Positions 9,030-16,923 of a stretch of 64,000 bases of DNA are shown in pieces; position 1 is the stretch's first letter; the number at the start of each line of letters is the position of its first letter. A program made the translations under genes and the position numbers. The notes under the pieces were generated by a model. That model had not been told where the DNA came from. It searched no databases and saw only the letters and a program-made list of their open reading frames with translations. The DNA is taken from contig NZ_FMZJ01000001.1 of assembly GCF_900101455.1 (NCBI RefSeq), forward strand, positions 426,489-490,488, given 5' to 3'. The DNA is from Sphingomonas sp. YR710 (GTDB lineage: Bacteria > Pseudomonadota > Alphaproteobacteria > Sphingomonadales > Sphingomonadaceae).

Positions 9030-11779
9030 ACGCGGCACTTCCGCCGGTCATCGTCTTTGCCAATCTCGGGCTGACCTATGGCGAGACGAAGGCGCTCGAC
9101 GATGTCTCGCTGGAGATGCCATCGGGACGGATGATCGGACTCATCGGCCCCGATGGAGTCGGAAAATCGAGCCTGCTGGCGCTGATCGCGGGTGCCCGCG
9201 CGATGCAGGCCGGATCGCTGGCCGTGCTCGGCGGCGACATGCGCGAAACGCGCCACCGAAACGACGCGTGCCCCCGCATAGCCTATATGCCCCAGGGGCT
9301 GGGCAAGAATCTCTATCTCACGCTGTCGATCTTCGAGAATATCGATTTTTTCGGCAGGCTGTTCGGCCAAGGCCATGCCGAGCGCGAAGCGCGCATATCG
9401 GACCTGCTCAAGGCGACCGGGCTGGCGCCTTTCCGTGATCGTCCTGCCGGCAAATTGTCCGGCGGCATGAAGCAGAAGCTCGGCCTGTGCTGCGCTCTGA
9501 TCCACGATCCGGACCTCCTGATTCTCGATGAGCCGACCACCGGCGTCGATCCTTTGTCGCGTCGCCAGTTCTGGGATTTGATCGACCGGATTCGGTCGGG
9601 CCGACCGGGGATGAGCGTCATCGTCGCCACCGCCTATATGGAAGAGGCTGCGCGCTTCGAGTGGCTGGTCGCGATGAATGCCGGCAAGATCCTGGCAACC
9701 GGCACGCCGCAGGAGATTATGAGCCGGACCGCGACCGACAGCCTGGACGCTGCTTTCGTCGAGCTCTTGCCGGAAGACATTCGCGAAGGGCACCAGCCCG
9801 TCAGGATTGCCCCAGCCGGGCGACCGACCGGCGAAGGTTACGCGATCGAGGCGCATCACCTTACCAAAAGGTTCGGCGAATTCGCCGCCGTCGAAGATGT
9901 CAGCTTCGAAATCCCGCGCGGCGAGATCTTCGGGTTCCTCGGTTCGAACGGGTGCGGCAAGACAACGACGATGAAGATGCTCACGGGCCTCCTGCCAGCG
10001 ACCGCGGGAACCGCGAAGCTGTTCGGCGGGGTGGTGGACCCCAGGGATCTGACGATCCGCAAACGCGTCGGATATATGAGCCAGGCTTTCTCGCTCTACA
10101 GCGAGTTGACCGTCCTTCAGAATCTCGATCTCCACGCGCGCATCTTCAAGTTGGACGAAGCGGCGATTCCCGCGCGGATCGAGGAAATCGCCCGGCAGTT
10201 CGACCTCGAAAAGGTCATGGATGTGCTGCCCGACGCGTTGCCGCTCGGCATCCGCCAGCGTCTGTCACTCGCCGTCGCTACCATCCACGCGCCCGACATA
10301 CTCATCCTCGATGAGCCGACCTCGGGTGTCGACCCGGTCGCGCGCGACGCCTTCTGGCAAATCCTGGCCGATCTCTCGCGCCGCGACGGCGTGACCATCT
10401 TCGTGTCGACGCATTTCATGAACGAGGCCGAGCTTTGCGACCGGATCTCGCTGATGCACGCGGGCAGGGTGCTCGTCACCGATACGCCGAAGGCCATCCG
10501 CGAAGGGCGGTCTGCCGCAACGCTCGAACAGGCGTTCATCGCTTATCTCGAGGAAGCGATCGGCACGCCCCCAGCCGAGCCGGACCTGCACCTGTCCGGC
10601 AGCATGAAGGGGGCGGAATCGTCTCTTCCGAACTCGCCGGCCTCTTCCCGTCGGCGGATGTTCGATCCCGGCAGGATGCTGAGCTACACCCGGCGCGAGA
10701 CGCTCGAGCTGATCCGCGATCCGATCCGTGCGACGATCGCGGTGCTGGGCACGGTGATCCTGATGTTTGTCATCGGTTTCGGCATCAATCTCGACGTCCA
10801 GGATCTCAGCTTTGCCGTGCTCGACCGTGACGACAGTGCCATCAGCCGCGATTATACCGCCGAGATTGCCGGTTCGCGCTATTTCATCGAACAGGCGCCA
10901 CTGACCAACTATGACGATCTCGACCGGCGCATGCGTGCCGGCACGCTGAACCTGGCGATCGAGATCCCCCCCGGCTTCGGCCGCGATGTGCTGCGAGGCA
11001 GGAATGTCCAGGTCGGCGGCTGGGTCGATGGCTCGAATCCCAACCGCGCCGAAACCGTCCGGGGCTATGTCCAGGGTGTCCATGCCGCATGGCTCGAGGA
11101 AAAGGCGCGGCAGGCCGGCCAAAACGCGTCGGGCGGCTTCAATATGGAGATACGCTATCGCTACAATCCGGACGTCAAGAGCCTGGTAGCGATGGTGCCT
11201 GCGGTGATCCCGCTTCTGCTGATCTTGATTCCCGCGATGCTGGCGACCTTGAGCGTCGTACGGGAGAAGGAGGTGGGGTCGATCACCAACCTCTATGTGA
11301 CGCCCGTGACGCGGGTAGAATTCCTTGTCGGCAAGCAGATTCCCTATGTCGGGCTGGCGATGCTGAACTTCCTCCTGCTGTGGCTCTTCGCGGTAGTCCT
11401 CTTCCGCGTGCCCTTCACGGGCAGCGTGCTGGTCTATGCGCTGGCAGGGTTTCTCTATGTGGTCGCGGCCACCGGCATCGGTCTGGTGATCTCCGCCTTC
11501 ATGAAAAGCCAGATTGCGGCGGTGTTCGCGACCACGATGCTGACGATGCTGCCCGCGGTACAGTTTTCCGGGCTGATCGATCCCGTTTCGTCGCTGGAAG
11601 GCTTCGGCGCCTTCATCGCCCGCATCTATCCCACCACCTATTTCACCACGATCTCGCGCGGGGTTTTTTCCAAGGCGCTGGGCTTCCAGGAACTGACCGG
11701 CTCGTTGTTGCCGCTGGCGATCGCGGTCCCCGTGCTGGCGGCACTCGGTTCGGTGCTTGTGAAGAAGCAGGAGCGCTAG
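9026..11779 (+). CDS. Fused ABC transporter: two ATPase domains plus ABC-2 permease (RbbA/YhiH-like)
   Basis: 917 aa, about the length of E. coli RbbA. ATPase 1 has Walker [10 protein letters not shown] (41-49), signature LSGG (about 144-147) and Walker B LLILDEP (164-170). ATPase 2 has Walker [10 protein letters not shown] (306-314) and Walker B ILILDEP, but its signature is degenerate (LPLGIRQRL instead of LSGGQ), so the two sites may be unequal. From about residue 560 the chain becomes an ABC-2 permease with one N-terminal membrane helix, a large periplasmic domain and a cluster of C-terminal helices. It probably pairs with the separate permease at 11783. Substrate is unknown; related systems export drugs or hydrophobic cations. 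Start overlaps the adaptor stop. Confidence 0.92.
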   Translation: MNAALPPVIVFANLGLTYGETKALDDVSLEMPSGRMIGLIGPDGVGKSSLLALIAGARAMQAGSLAVLGGDMRETRHRNDACPRIAYMPQGLGKNLYLTLSIFENIDFFGRLFGQGHAEREARISDLLKATGLAPFRDRPAGKLSGGMKQKLGLCCALIHDPDLLILDEPTTGVDPLSRRQFWDLIDRIRSGRPGMSVIVATAYMEEAARFEWLVAMNAGKILATGTPQEIMSRTATDSLDAAFVELLPEDIREGHQPVRIAPAGRPTGEGYAIEAHHLTKRFGEFAAVEDVSFEIPRGEIFGFLGSNGCGKTTTMKMLTGLLPATAGTAKLFGGVVDPRDLTIRKRVGYMSQAFSLYSELTVLQNLDLHARIFKLDEAAIPARIEEIARQFDLEKVMDVLPDALPLGIRQRLSLAVATIHAPDILILDEPTSGVDPVARDAFWQILADLSRRDGVTIFVSTHFMNEAELCDRISLMHAGRVLVTDTPKAIREGRSAATLEQAFIAYLEEAIGTPPAEPDLHLSGSMKGAESSLPNSPASSRRRMFDPGRMLSYTRRETLELIRDPIRATIAVLGTVILMFVIGFGINLDVQDLSFAVLDRDDSAISRDYTAEIAGSRYFIEQAPLTNYDDLDRRMRAGTLNLAIEIPPGFGRDVLRGRNVQVGGWVDGSNPNRAETVRGYVQGVHAAWLEEKARQAGQNASGGFNMEIRYRYNPDVKSLVAMVPAVIPLLLILIPAMLATLSVVREKEVGSITNLYVTPVTRVEFLVGKQIPYVGLAMLNFLLLWLFAVVLFRVPFTGSVLVYALAGFLYVVAATGIGLVISAFMKSQIAAVFATTMLTMLPAVQFSGLIDPVSSLEGFGAFIARIYPTTYFTTISRGVFSKALGFQELTGSLLPLAIAVPVLAALGSVLVKKQER

Positions 11780-11782
11780 GCG

Positions 11783-12895
11783 ATGTGGTCCTCGAACATC
11801 GTTCAGCTCGGTATCAAGGAACTTCGCGGCCTGCTGCGCGATCCGGTGATGCTCGTGCTGATCGTCTTCTCCTTCACGATTTCCGTCTATACCGCGTCCA
11901 CATCAGCGCCCGAGACGCTCAATCGCGCGACGATCGCGATCGTGGACGAGGATCATTCGCCTTTGTCGACGCGCATCACGACGGCGTTCTACCTGCCGTA
12001 TTTCATGACGCCGGAGTTGATCTCGATTCCCGAGATGGATCGTCGAATGGACAATGGGCTCGACACATTCGCTCTCGATATTCCGCCCAATTTCCAACGT
12101 GATCTGCTCGCCGGCCGTTCGCCGGCCGTCCAGTTGAACGTGGACGCGACGCGCATGTCCCAGGCCCTGAGCGGAGGCGGTTATGTCCAGCAGATGGTGT
12201 CCAGCGAGATCAGCGAATTCCTGCTGCGATATCGAACATCGGCCGCGCCGCCGGTCGAACTCACATTGCGGGCGCGCTTCAACCCCGAGCTCAACAAGGG
12301 GCGCTTCACCGCCCTGACCCACATCATCGACAGCATTACGATGTTGTCGATCATCCTGGCGGGCTCGGCGCTCATCCGCGAACGTGAGCACGGCACCATC
12401 GAACATCTGCTCGTCATGCCGGTTACCCCGCTGGAGATCATGATCAGCAAGATCTGGTCGATGGGGCTTGTGGTGGTGCTGGCCTCGACCTTCTCCCTTC
12501 TCGTCGTCGCTCAGGGATTGCTTCACGTACCCCTTCACGGCTCTTTCATGTTGTTCCTTTGGGGCGCCGTGCTGCAGATCTTCGCGACGGCATCGCTTGG
12601 CATATTTCTGGCGACGGTAGCGGGGTCCATGCCCAAATTTGGCCTGCTGCTCATCCTGGTTCTGTTGCCGCTGCAAATCCTGTCGGGCGGCACCACGCCG
12701 CGCGAGAGCATGCCCGCAGCTATTCAGATCGTCATGCTGGCCGCGCCGAATACGCATTTCATCATCCTGGCGCAGGCCGTCTTGGTGCGAGGAGCGGGGC
12801 TGGACGTCGTGTGGCCACAGCTTCTGATGCTGTTCCTGATCGGGGCAGGGTTGTTCGCTTTCTCGCTCCGCCGATTCCGTGCGTTCCTGAGATAG
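11783..12895 (+). CDS. ABC-2 family exporter permease (YhhJ/YbhR-like)
   Basis: 370 aa, starting 4 nt after the stop of the fused ABC gene. Architecture is one N-terminal membrane helix (about 20-38), a roughly 150-residue periplasmic domain (NRATIAIVDEDHSPLS onward), then five or six helices with the ABC-2 features REREHGTIEHLLVMPVTP and LSGGTTPRESMP. It should form a heterodimer with the permease half of the upstream fusion protein. It closes a four-gene operon for a tripartite exporter spanning both membranes. No clear terminator follows. Confidence 0.92.
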   Translation: MWSSNIVQLGIKELRGLLRDPVMLVLIVFSFTISVYTASTSAPETLNRATIAIVDEDHSPLSTRITTAFYLPYFMTPELISIPEMDRRMDNGLDTFALDIPPNFQRDLLAGRSPAVQLNVDATRMSQALSGGGYVQQMVSSEISEFLLRYRTSAAPPVELTLRARFNPELNKGRFTALTHIIDSITMLSIILAGSALIREREHGTIEHLLVMPVTPLEIMISKIWSMGLVVVLASTFSLLVVAQGLLHVPLHGSFMLFLWGAVLQIFATASLGIFLATVAGSMPKFGLLLILVLLPLQILSGGTTPRESMPAAIQIVMLAAPNTHFIILAQAVLVRGAGLDVVWPQLLMLFLIGAGLFAFSLRRFRAFLR

Positions 12896-12982
12896 CCGAT
12901 CGGGGCGGGACAACTTATTTAGCGAACGGACTGTGGATCGATGCCAGGCGCGGCATCCTTGGGCTGAAACCAAGGAGTCAGT

Positions 12983-13534
12983 ATGGGCGATTGGCCTGCA
13001 TTACCGTTGATTCGCCAATGCTATCGCCGCGCCTTCGATGCCGTACCGGCGGTCGGATACGACTGCTGGCTGCAGGAAGGGGCATCCGACCGCCATGGTG
13101 CCGCGCTCGGCTATCGTCGGGCCGATAGCACGCCTTTGTTCCTCGAAAGCTATCTTGACCAGCCGATCGAAACGCTTGCGAGCGCCTCCCTCGGGCGGGA
13201 AGTGCCGCGGACCGGTATCGTCGAAATCGGCAATTTCGCCGCGGCCGATGGCCATGCCATGATCCGCCTGTGGGCGGCGGCGGCCAATGACCTCGGGCTC
13301 GCCAGCGAGATCGCCGCCGCGACGCTGACCGCGCCGATGCGCGCCATGTTCGCGCGCATCGGCGTGCCGATCCGAGTGCTGGGGCCGGCGCGCGCCGACC
13401 GGCTGGGTGCGGCAGCGGCGCGTTGGGGCCGCTACTACAAGGCTGATCCGCAAGTCTGCATCGGCGAGATCGGGCCGGGTCAGCAGGCCATTGCCGCGTT
13501 CATGGCCCGCAGGCGCCACCGGCCAGCGGCATAA
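12983..13534 (+). CDS. Thermostable hemolysin family protein
   Basis: 183 aa. The start at 12983 has a strong Shine-Dalgarno (AAGGAG, about 5 nt). The text R-x-G-A-A-L-G-Y-R, LESYLDQPIE and IVEIGNFAA matches the layout of the T_hemolysin family (PF12261), which resembles an acyltransferase-like fold and despite its name has no proven lytic role in most bacteria. There is no signal peptide, so it is probably cytoplasmic. It stands 87 bp after the exporter operon and could be co-transcribed, but it lacks the AMP-ligase and dehydrogenase partners often found beside it elsewhere. The family call rests on motif memory; function is open. Confidence 0.7.
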   Translation: MGDWPALPLIRQCYRRAFDAVPAVGYDCWLQEGASDRHGAALGYRRADSTPLFLESYLDQPIETLASASLGREVPRTGIVEIGNFAAADGHAMIRLWAAAANDLGLASEIAAATLTAPMRAMFARIGVPIRVLGPARADRLGAAAARWGRYYKADPQVCIGEIGPGQQAIAAFMARRRHRPAA

Positions 13535-13840
13535 CCGCAACTTGCGCGGCGATCCGGTGCCTGGCGATGGCGCGGCCGGACAACCGCGCCATGGGATGGG
13601 TCTGAGGCCCTTCCGGCCAACCCCAACATGCGCAAATATGTTGATCAGGTGGCAAACAAGGCCCCGAAATCCATTGTGACCGCGGTCAAGCTGCAAGGCC
13701 TGATCAGGCTGCACCGTGTTTTCCGTCGTTCGACGATGGCCGAGCGGAAAAGCCACCCTTCGCTTCAGGACCGGTTCGGGCTAAAAGCCTTTCTGCGCAT
13801 AATCAATTCGGTTATCTCCGTTGAAAGGGGAGTTGCCGCC
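13535..13840. other. Intergenic gap without a convincing gene
   Basis: About 300 bp between the hemolysin-family gene and the 31-codon ORF at 13841. A plus-strand frame (13628-13936) runs through it, but it lacks a ribosome-binding site and has an odd composition. No hairpin with a U-run or RNA gene was found. Confidence 0.4.
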
Positions 13841-13936
13841 ATGAACTTCGAGTGGCTGTGCTGGGTGATCGCCGCACCGAACATCGCGCGGATCGGCCCC
13901 ACGTCCGCAGGTTCGGCGATCCAGAGGCTCCCATGA
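13841..13936 (+). CDS. Small 31-aa ORF coupled to the isomerase-like gene
   Basis: The ATG at 13841 is preceded by a strong Shine-Dalgarno (AAAGGGGAG, about 7 nt away). It encodes MNFEWLCWVIAAPNIARIGP... and stops at 13936, overlapping the next gene's ATG as ATGA. Good initiation signal plus stop/start overlap suggest translation, either as a small protein or as a leader controlling the isomerase-like gene. No homologue is known to me. It could instead be a chance in-frame remnant. Confidence 0.4.
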   Translation: MNFEWLCWVIAAPNIARIGPTSAGSAIQRLP

Positions 13937-14772
13937 CGACTCCGGCGTACACGGTCGATCGGGCTGGCCTGTGCCTGAGCACGCTTCACCCCGATCCGCA
14001 CCGGCATGTCCGCGACGACGTCGAGCGGCTCATTCGCATTGCCGGCAAGGCGGGTTTCCGAAGCCTGGCGTTCCAGCCGAACTGGGTCGCGAGCTACGGC
14101 ACCATTGAAACCCGCAGGCTGCTCCAGGATGAAGGCATGTTCGCCAGCGCGCTTGAGGGCGGGATGAACTGGGGCGAAGGACCCGAAGGCGGCACCGCAG
14201 ATGCCGACCGGTTGCTCGATGCGGCATCGGCGATCGGGGCGCGCGTGCTCCATGCCGCCAACATGGCGCCGCAACTCAACTCTCTCTCGCAAGCTGCGGA
14301 CGGTTTCGCCACCTTGTGCGAGCGGGCACGCGCGCACGATATCCAGGTGAGTCTGGAATTCATGCCATGGTATGCGGTACCCGATCTCAAGACCGCGTGG
14401 CGCATCGTGCAGAAGGCCGGAGCGGATAATGGCGGGATCTGCCTCGATTTCGGGCACTGGCACAATCAGCCTGGCGGACCGGATTTCGATTTGTTGCGCA
14501 CGATCCCCGGAGACCGCATTTCCTACGTTCAGCCGACCGATGCCCCGTCTGCGGAGTTCACGTCCGCGACAGACTATTTCGCGCGGAACATCACCCAGCG
14601 GCCGTTGCCGGGGGAGGGCAACATCGATGTCCCCGCGATCTTCGCGGCGCTGGCCGACATCGGCGCAGAGCCCTGCTTCGCCTATCAGGTCTGTAACGTC
14701 GCATTGGCAAGCGAGGGTGCGGAATCGATGGCGGCCAAGCTTCACGCCAACGCCGAACAGTTCTTCGTCTGA
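13933..14772 (+). CDS. Sugar phosphate isomerase/epimerase-like TIM-barrel protein
   Basis: 279 aa from the ATG at 13933; an upstream in-frame ATG at 13852 lies inside the preceding small ORF and has a poorer context. It belongs to the xylose-isomerase-like AP endonuclease 2 superfamily. The barrel metal-site signatures are visible: VSLEFMPW (Glu ligand), GICLDFGHWH (Asp and His) and LPGEGNIDVPAIF near the C-terminus. Members isomerise or epimerise sugars and inositols or rearrange hydroxy acids; the substrate is unknown. No sugar-catabolism genes are adjacent. The next operon (formate dehydrogenase) begins about 130 bp downstream and is probably unrelated. Confidence 0.8.
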   Translation: MTTPAYTVDRAGLCLSTLHPDPHRHVRDDVERLIRIAGKAGFRSLAFQPNWVASYGTIETRRLLQDEGMFASALEGGMNWGEGPEGGTADADRLLDAASAIGARVLHAANMAPQLNSLSQAADGFATLCERARAHDIQVSLEFMPWYAVPDLKTAWRIVQKAGADNGGICLDFGHWHNQPGGPDFDLLRTIPGDRISYVQPTDAPSAEFTSATDYFARNITQRPLPGEGNIDVPAIFAALADIGAEPCFAYQVCNVALASEGAESMAAKLHANAEQFFV

Positions 14773-14903
14773 GTTCAACCGGGACCACGAAATTGGCCGA
14801 GCCCTTGCTGATGATCGCACGCAATCTTGAACCGGCATCGCCGTTTGCGGGCGTTTGACAGGCGATATCTATCAAGCATCCGGGCAGTCGATTTGACGTA
14901 ACG

Positions 14904-15428
14904 ATGGCCAACCCGTCACTGAGGCGGCAATTCGAGTATGCGATGGAGAGTCATGTGCCAGCCTTTGCCGATGCGGACGACATTGCGATGGTCGAGCGGC
15001 TGATCGCCGCACATGGAGGGCGTGGTGCCTTGTTGCCCGTGTTGCATGCGGTGCAGGATGCGTTCGGCTATATCGACGAAGCGGTCATCCCGCTGATCGC
15101 ATCGGGCCTGAACCTGACCCGGGCCGAGGTACATGGCGTCGTCAGTTTTTATCATGATTTCCGGTCGGCGCCGGCGGGGCGCCATGTCGTCAAGCTCTGC
15201 CGTGCCGAGAGCTGCCAGGCGCGGGGGGCTGCCGCGCTGGAGGTGGCGGCCGTCGAACGGCTGGGCGTAAAGATGGGATCGACCCGGGCCGACGGGCAGG
15301 TGACCTTGGAGCCGGTTTACTGCCTCGGCCTGTGTGCCACCGGGCCGAATGCGCTTGTCGACGGGGCGCCGGTGGCGCGGCTCGATGCGGCTGGGCTGGA
15401 TGCGATCGCAGCGCGGGTGGCGGCATGA
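14904..15428 (+). CDS. fdsG: NAD-dependent formate dehydrogenase gamma subunit
   Basis: 174 aa, NuoE-like. It has an N-terminal helical region, then a thioredoxin-like [2Fe-2S] domain with ligands Cys99, Cys104, Cys140 and Cys144 (CRAESC ... YCLGLC). It passes electrons in the soluble formate:NAD+ oxidoreductase complex. It is the first gene of fdsGBAD; the next start (ATGA at 15425) overlaps its stop. The start ATG at 14904 has no strong Shine-Dalgarno, but the protein length is normal for the family. The upstream gap of about 130 bp presumably carries the operon promoter. Confidence 0.93.
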   Translation: MANPSLRRQFEYAMESHVPAFADADDIAMVERLIAAHGGRGALLPVLHAVQDAFGYIDEAVIPLIASGLNLTRAEVHGVVSFYHDFRSAPAGRHVVKLCRAESCQARGAAALEVAAVERLGVKMGSTRADGQVTLEPVYCLGLCATGPNALVDGAPVARLDAAGLDAIAARVAA

Positions 15429-16918
15429 CGCGGGTCTTCATATCGGCCGACATGGCATCGGTCGCGCTCGGCGCCGACAACATCGCCGAAGCCTTCGCCG
15501 CTGCGGGATGCGATGTCGTGCGGACGGGCAGCCATGGCCTGTTTTCGATCGAGCCGCTGGTCGAGGTGGAGGGCGAGCAGGGGCGCATCGCCTACGGTCC
15601 GGTTGCGGCGGGCGATGTTGCGGCGATCCTGGCCGGGACGCATGCCAACCGGCTCGGGCGGGTCGCCGATCTGCCCTTCTTTACCGCGCAACAGCGTTTC
15701 ACCTTCGGGCGGTGCGGCGTGATCGATCCGCTCAGCCTCGACGATTATGCTGTGCATGACGGCTGGGCCGGGCTGCACACCGCGCGCGAGATGGCGCCGG
15801 CGGCCGTCGTCGCAGTGGTTAGGGAATCCGGGCTGCGCGGGCGCGGCGGGGCGGGTTTCCCGACCGGCATCAAGTGGCAGACGGTGCTCGATGCGCCGGG
15901 CCCGGAAAAGTTCATCGTCTGCAATGCCGATGAGGGCGACAGCGGCACCTTCGCCGATCGCATGCTGATGGAGGGCGATCCCTACGGGCTGATCGAGGGC
16001 ATGGCGATTGCCGGGCATGCCGTCGGGGCGAACCACGGCTATGTCTATATCCGCTCCGAATATCCGTTCGCGATCCGCGCGATGCAGGCGGCGATCGAAC
16101 GTTCGGCCGGGATCGTAGCCCCTTTCATACTCGAGGTTCGGGTAGGAGCCGGGGCTTATGTGTGCGGCGAGGAAACTGCCCTGCTCGAATCGATCGAGGG
16201 CAAGCGCGGGCAGGTGCGCGCCAAGCCGCCCTTGCCCGCGCATGCCGGCCTGTTCGGCAAGCCGACGGTGATCAACAACGTCCTGTCGCTCGCCGCGGTG
16301 CCGTTCATCCTGCGCGAGGGTGCGGCGGCCTATGCGGCGGTCGGCTATGGCCGGTCGCGTGGGACCATGCCGATCCAGATCGCCGGCAATATCCGGCATG
16401 GCGGGCTGTATGAGATCGGCTTCGGCATCACCCTGCGCGAGCTTGTCGAACAGGTTGGCGGCGGTACGGCCAGCGGCCGGCCGGTGCGTGCGGTGCAGGT
16501 CGGCGGGCCGCTCGGCGCCTATTTCCCGCCTTCGATGTTCGATCTGGCCTTCGATTATGAGACCTTCGCCGCGGCCGGTGGGTTGATCGGCCATGCCGGG
16601 ATCACCGTGTTCGACGATACGGTCGACATGGCGCATATGGCGCGTTTCGCGATGGAATTCTGCGCGATCGAGAGCTGCGGAAAATGTACGCCGTGCCGGA
16701 TCGGATCGACGCGCGGGGTCGAGATAATCGACCGCATCCGCTTGGGGCGAACGCGATCCGTCGATCAGGATGTCGCGACGCTGCGCGATCTTTGTGATAC
16801 GATGAAATACGGATCGCTCTGCGCGCTCGGTGGGTTCACACCCTATCCGGTGCTGAGCGCGCTCGATCATTTTCCCGAGGATTTCGGCGGATCGGCCCCC
16901 GCCGTCGCGGCGGAGTAA
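15425..16918 (+). CDS. fdsB: NAD-dependent formate dehydrogenase beta subunit (flavoprotein)
   Basis: 497 aa from the ATG overlapping the fdsG stop; the frame opens 31 codons earlier inside fdsG. The N-terminal ~110 residues are a thioredoxin-like domain, as in FdsB. The NuoF-like core has the glycine-rich FMN/NADH loop (GRGGAGFPTGIKW), the NADEGDSGTF motif, and the C-terminal [4Fe-4S] ligands (SCGKCTPCRIG ... SLCALGG). It is the diaphorase that reduces NAD+ with electrons from formate. Five nucleotides separate it from fdsA. Confidence 0.95.
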   Translation: MTRVFISADMASVALGADNIAEAFAAAGCDVVRTGSHGLFSIEPLVEVEGEQGRIAYGPVAAGDVAAILAGTHANRLGRVADLPFFTAQQRFTFGRCGVIDPLSLDDYAVHDGWAGLHTAREMAPAAVVAVVRESGLRGRGGAGFPTGIKWQTVLDAPGPEKFIVCNADEGDSGTFADRMLMEGDPYGLIEGMAIAGHAVGANHGYVYIRSEYPFAIRAMQAAIERSAGIVAPFILEVRVGAGAYVCGEETALLESIEGKRGQVRAKPPLPAHAGLFGKPTVINNVLSLAAVPFILREGAAAYAAVGYGRSRGTMPIQIAGNIRHGGLYEIGFGITLRELVEQVGGGTASGRPVRAVQVGGPLGAYFPPSMFDLAFDYETFAAAGGLIGHAGITVFDDTVDMAHMARFAMEFCAIESCGKCTPCRIGSTRGVEIIDRIRLGRTRSVDQDVATLRDLCDTMKYGSLCALGGFTPYPVLSALDHFPEDFGGSAPAVAAE

Positions 16919-16923
16919 GCGTC

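Noticed and set aside
13628..13936. 102-aa plus-strand frame upstream of the isomerase-like gene
   Set aside because: No ribosome-binding site at its ATG and an unusual composition; only its last 31 codons have a strong start signal, so those are annotated instead.
13765..14838. Long minus-strand open frame opposite the isomerase-like gene
   Set aside because: It mirrors codon bias of the plus-strand gene, has no family motif and no ribosome-binding site; a shadow frame of GC-rich coding DNA.
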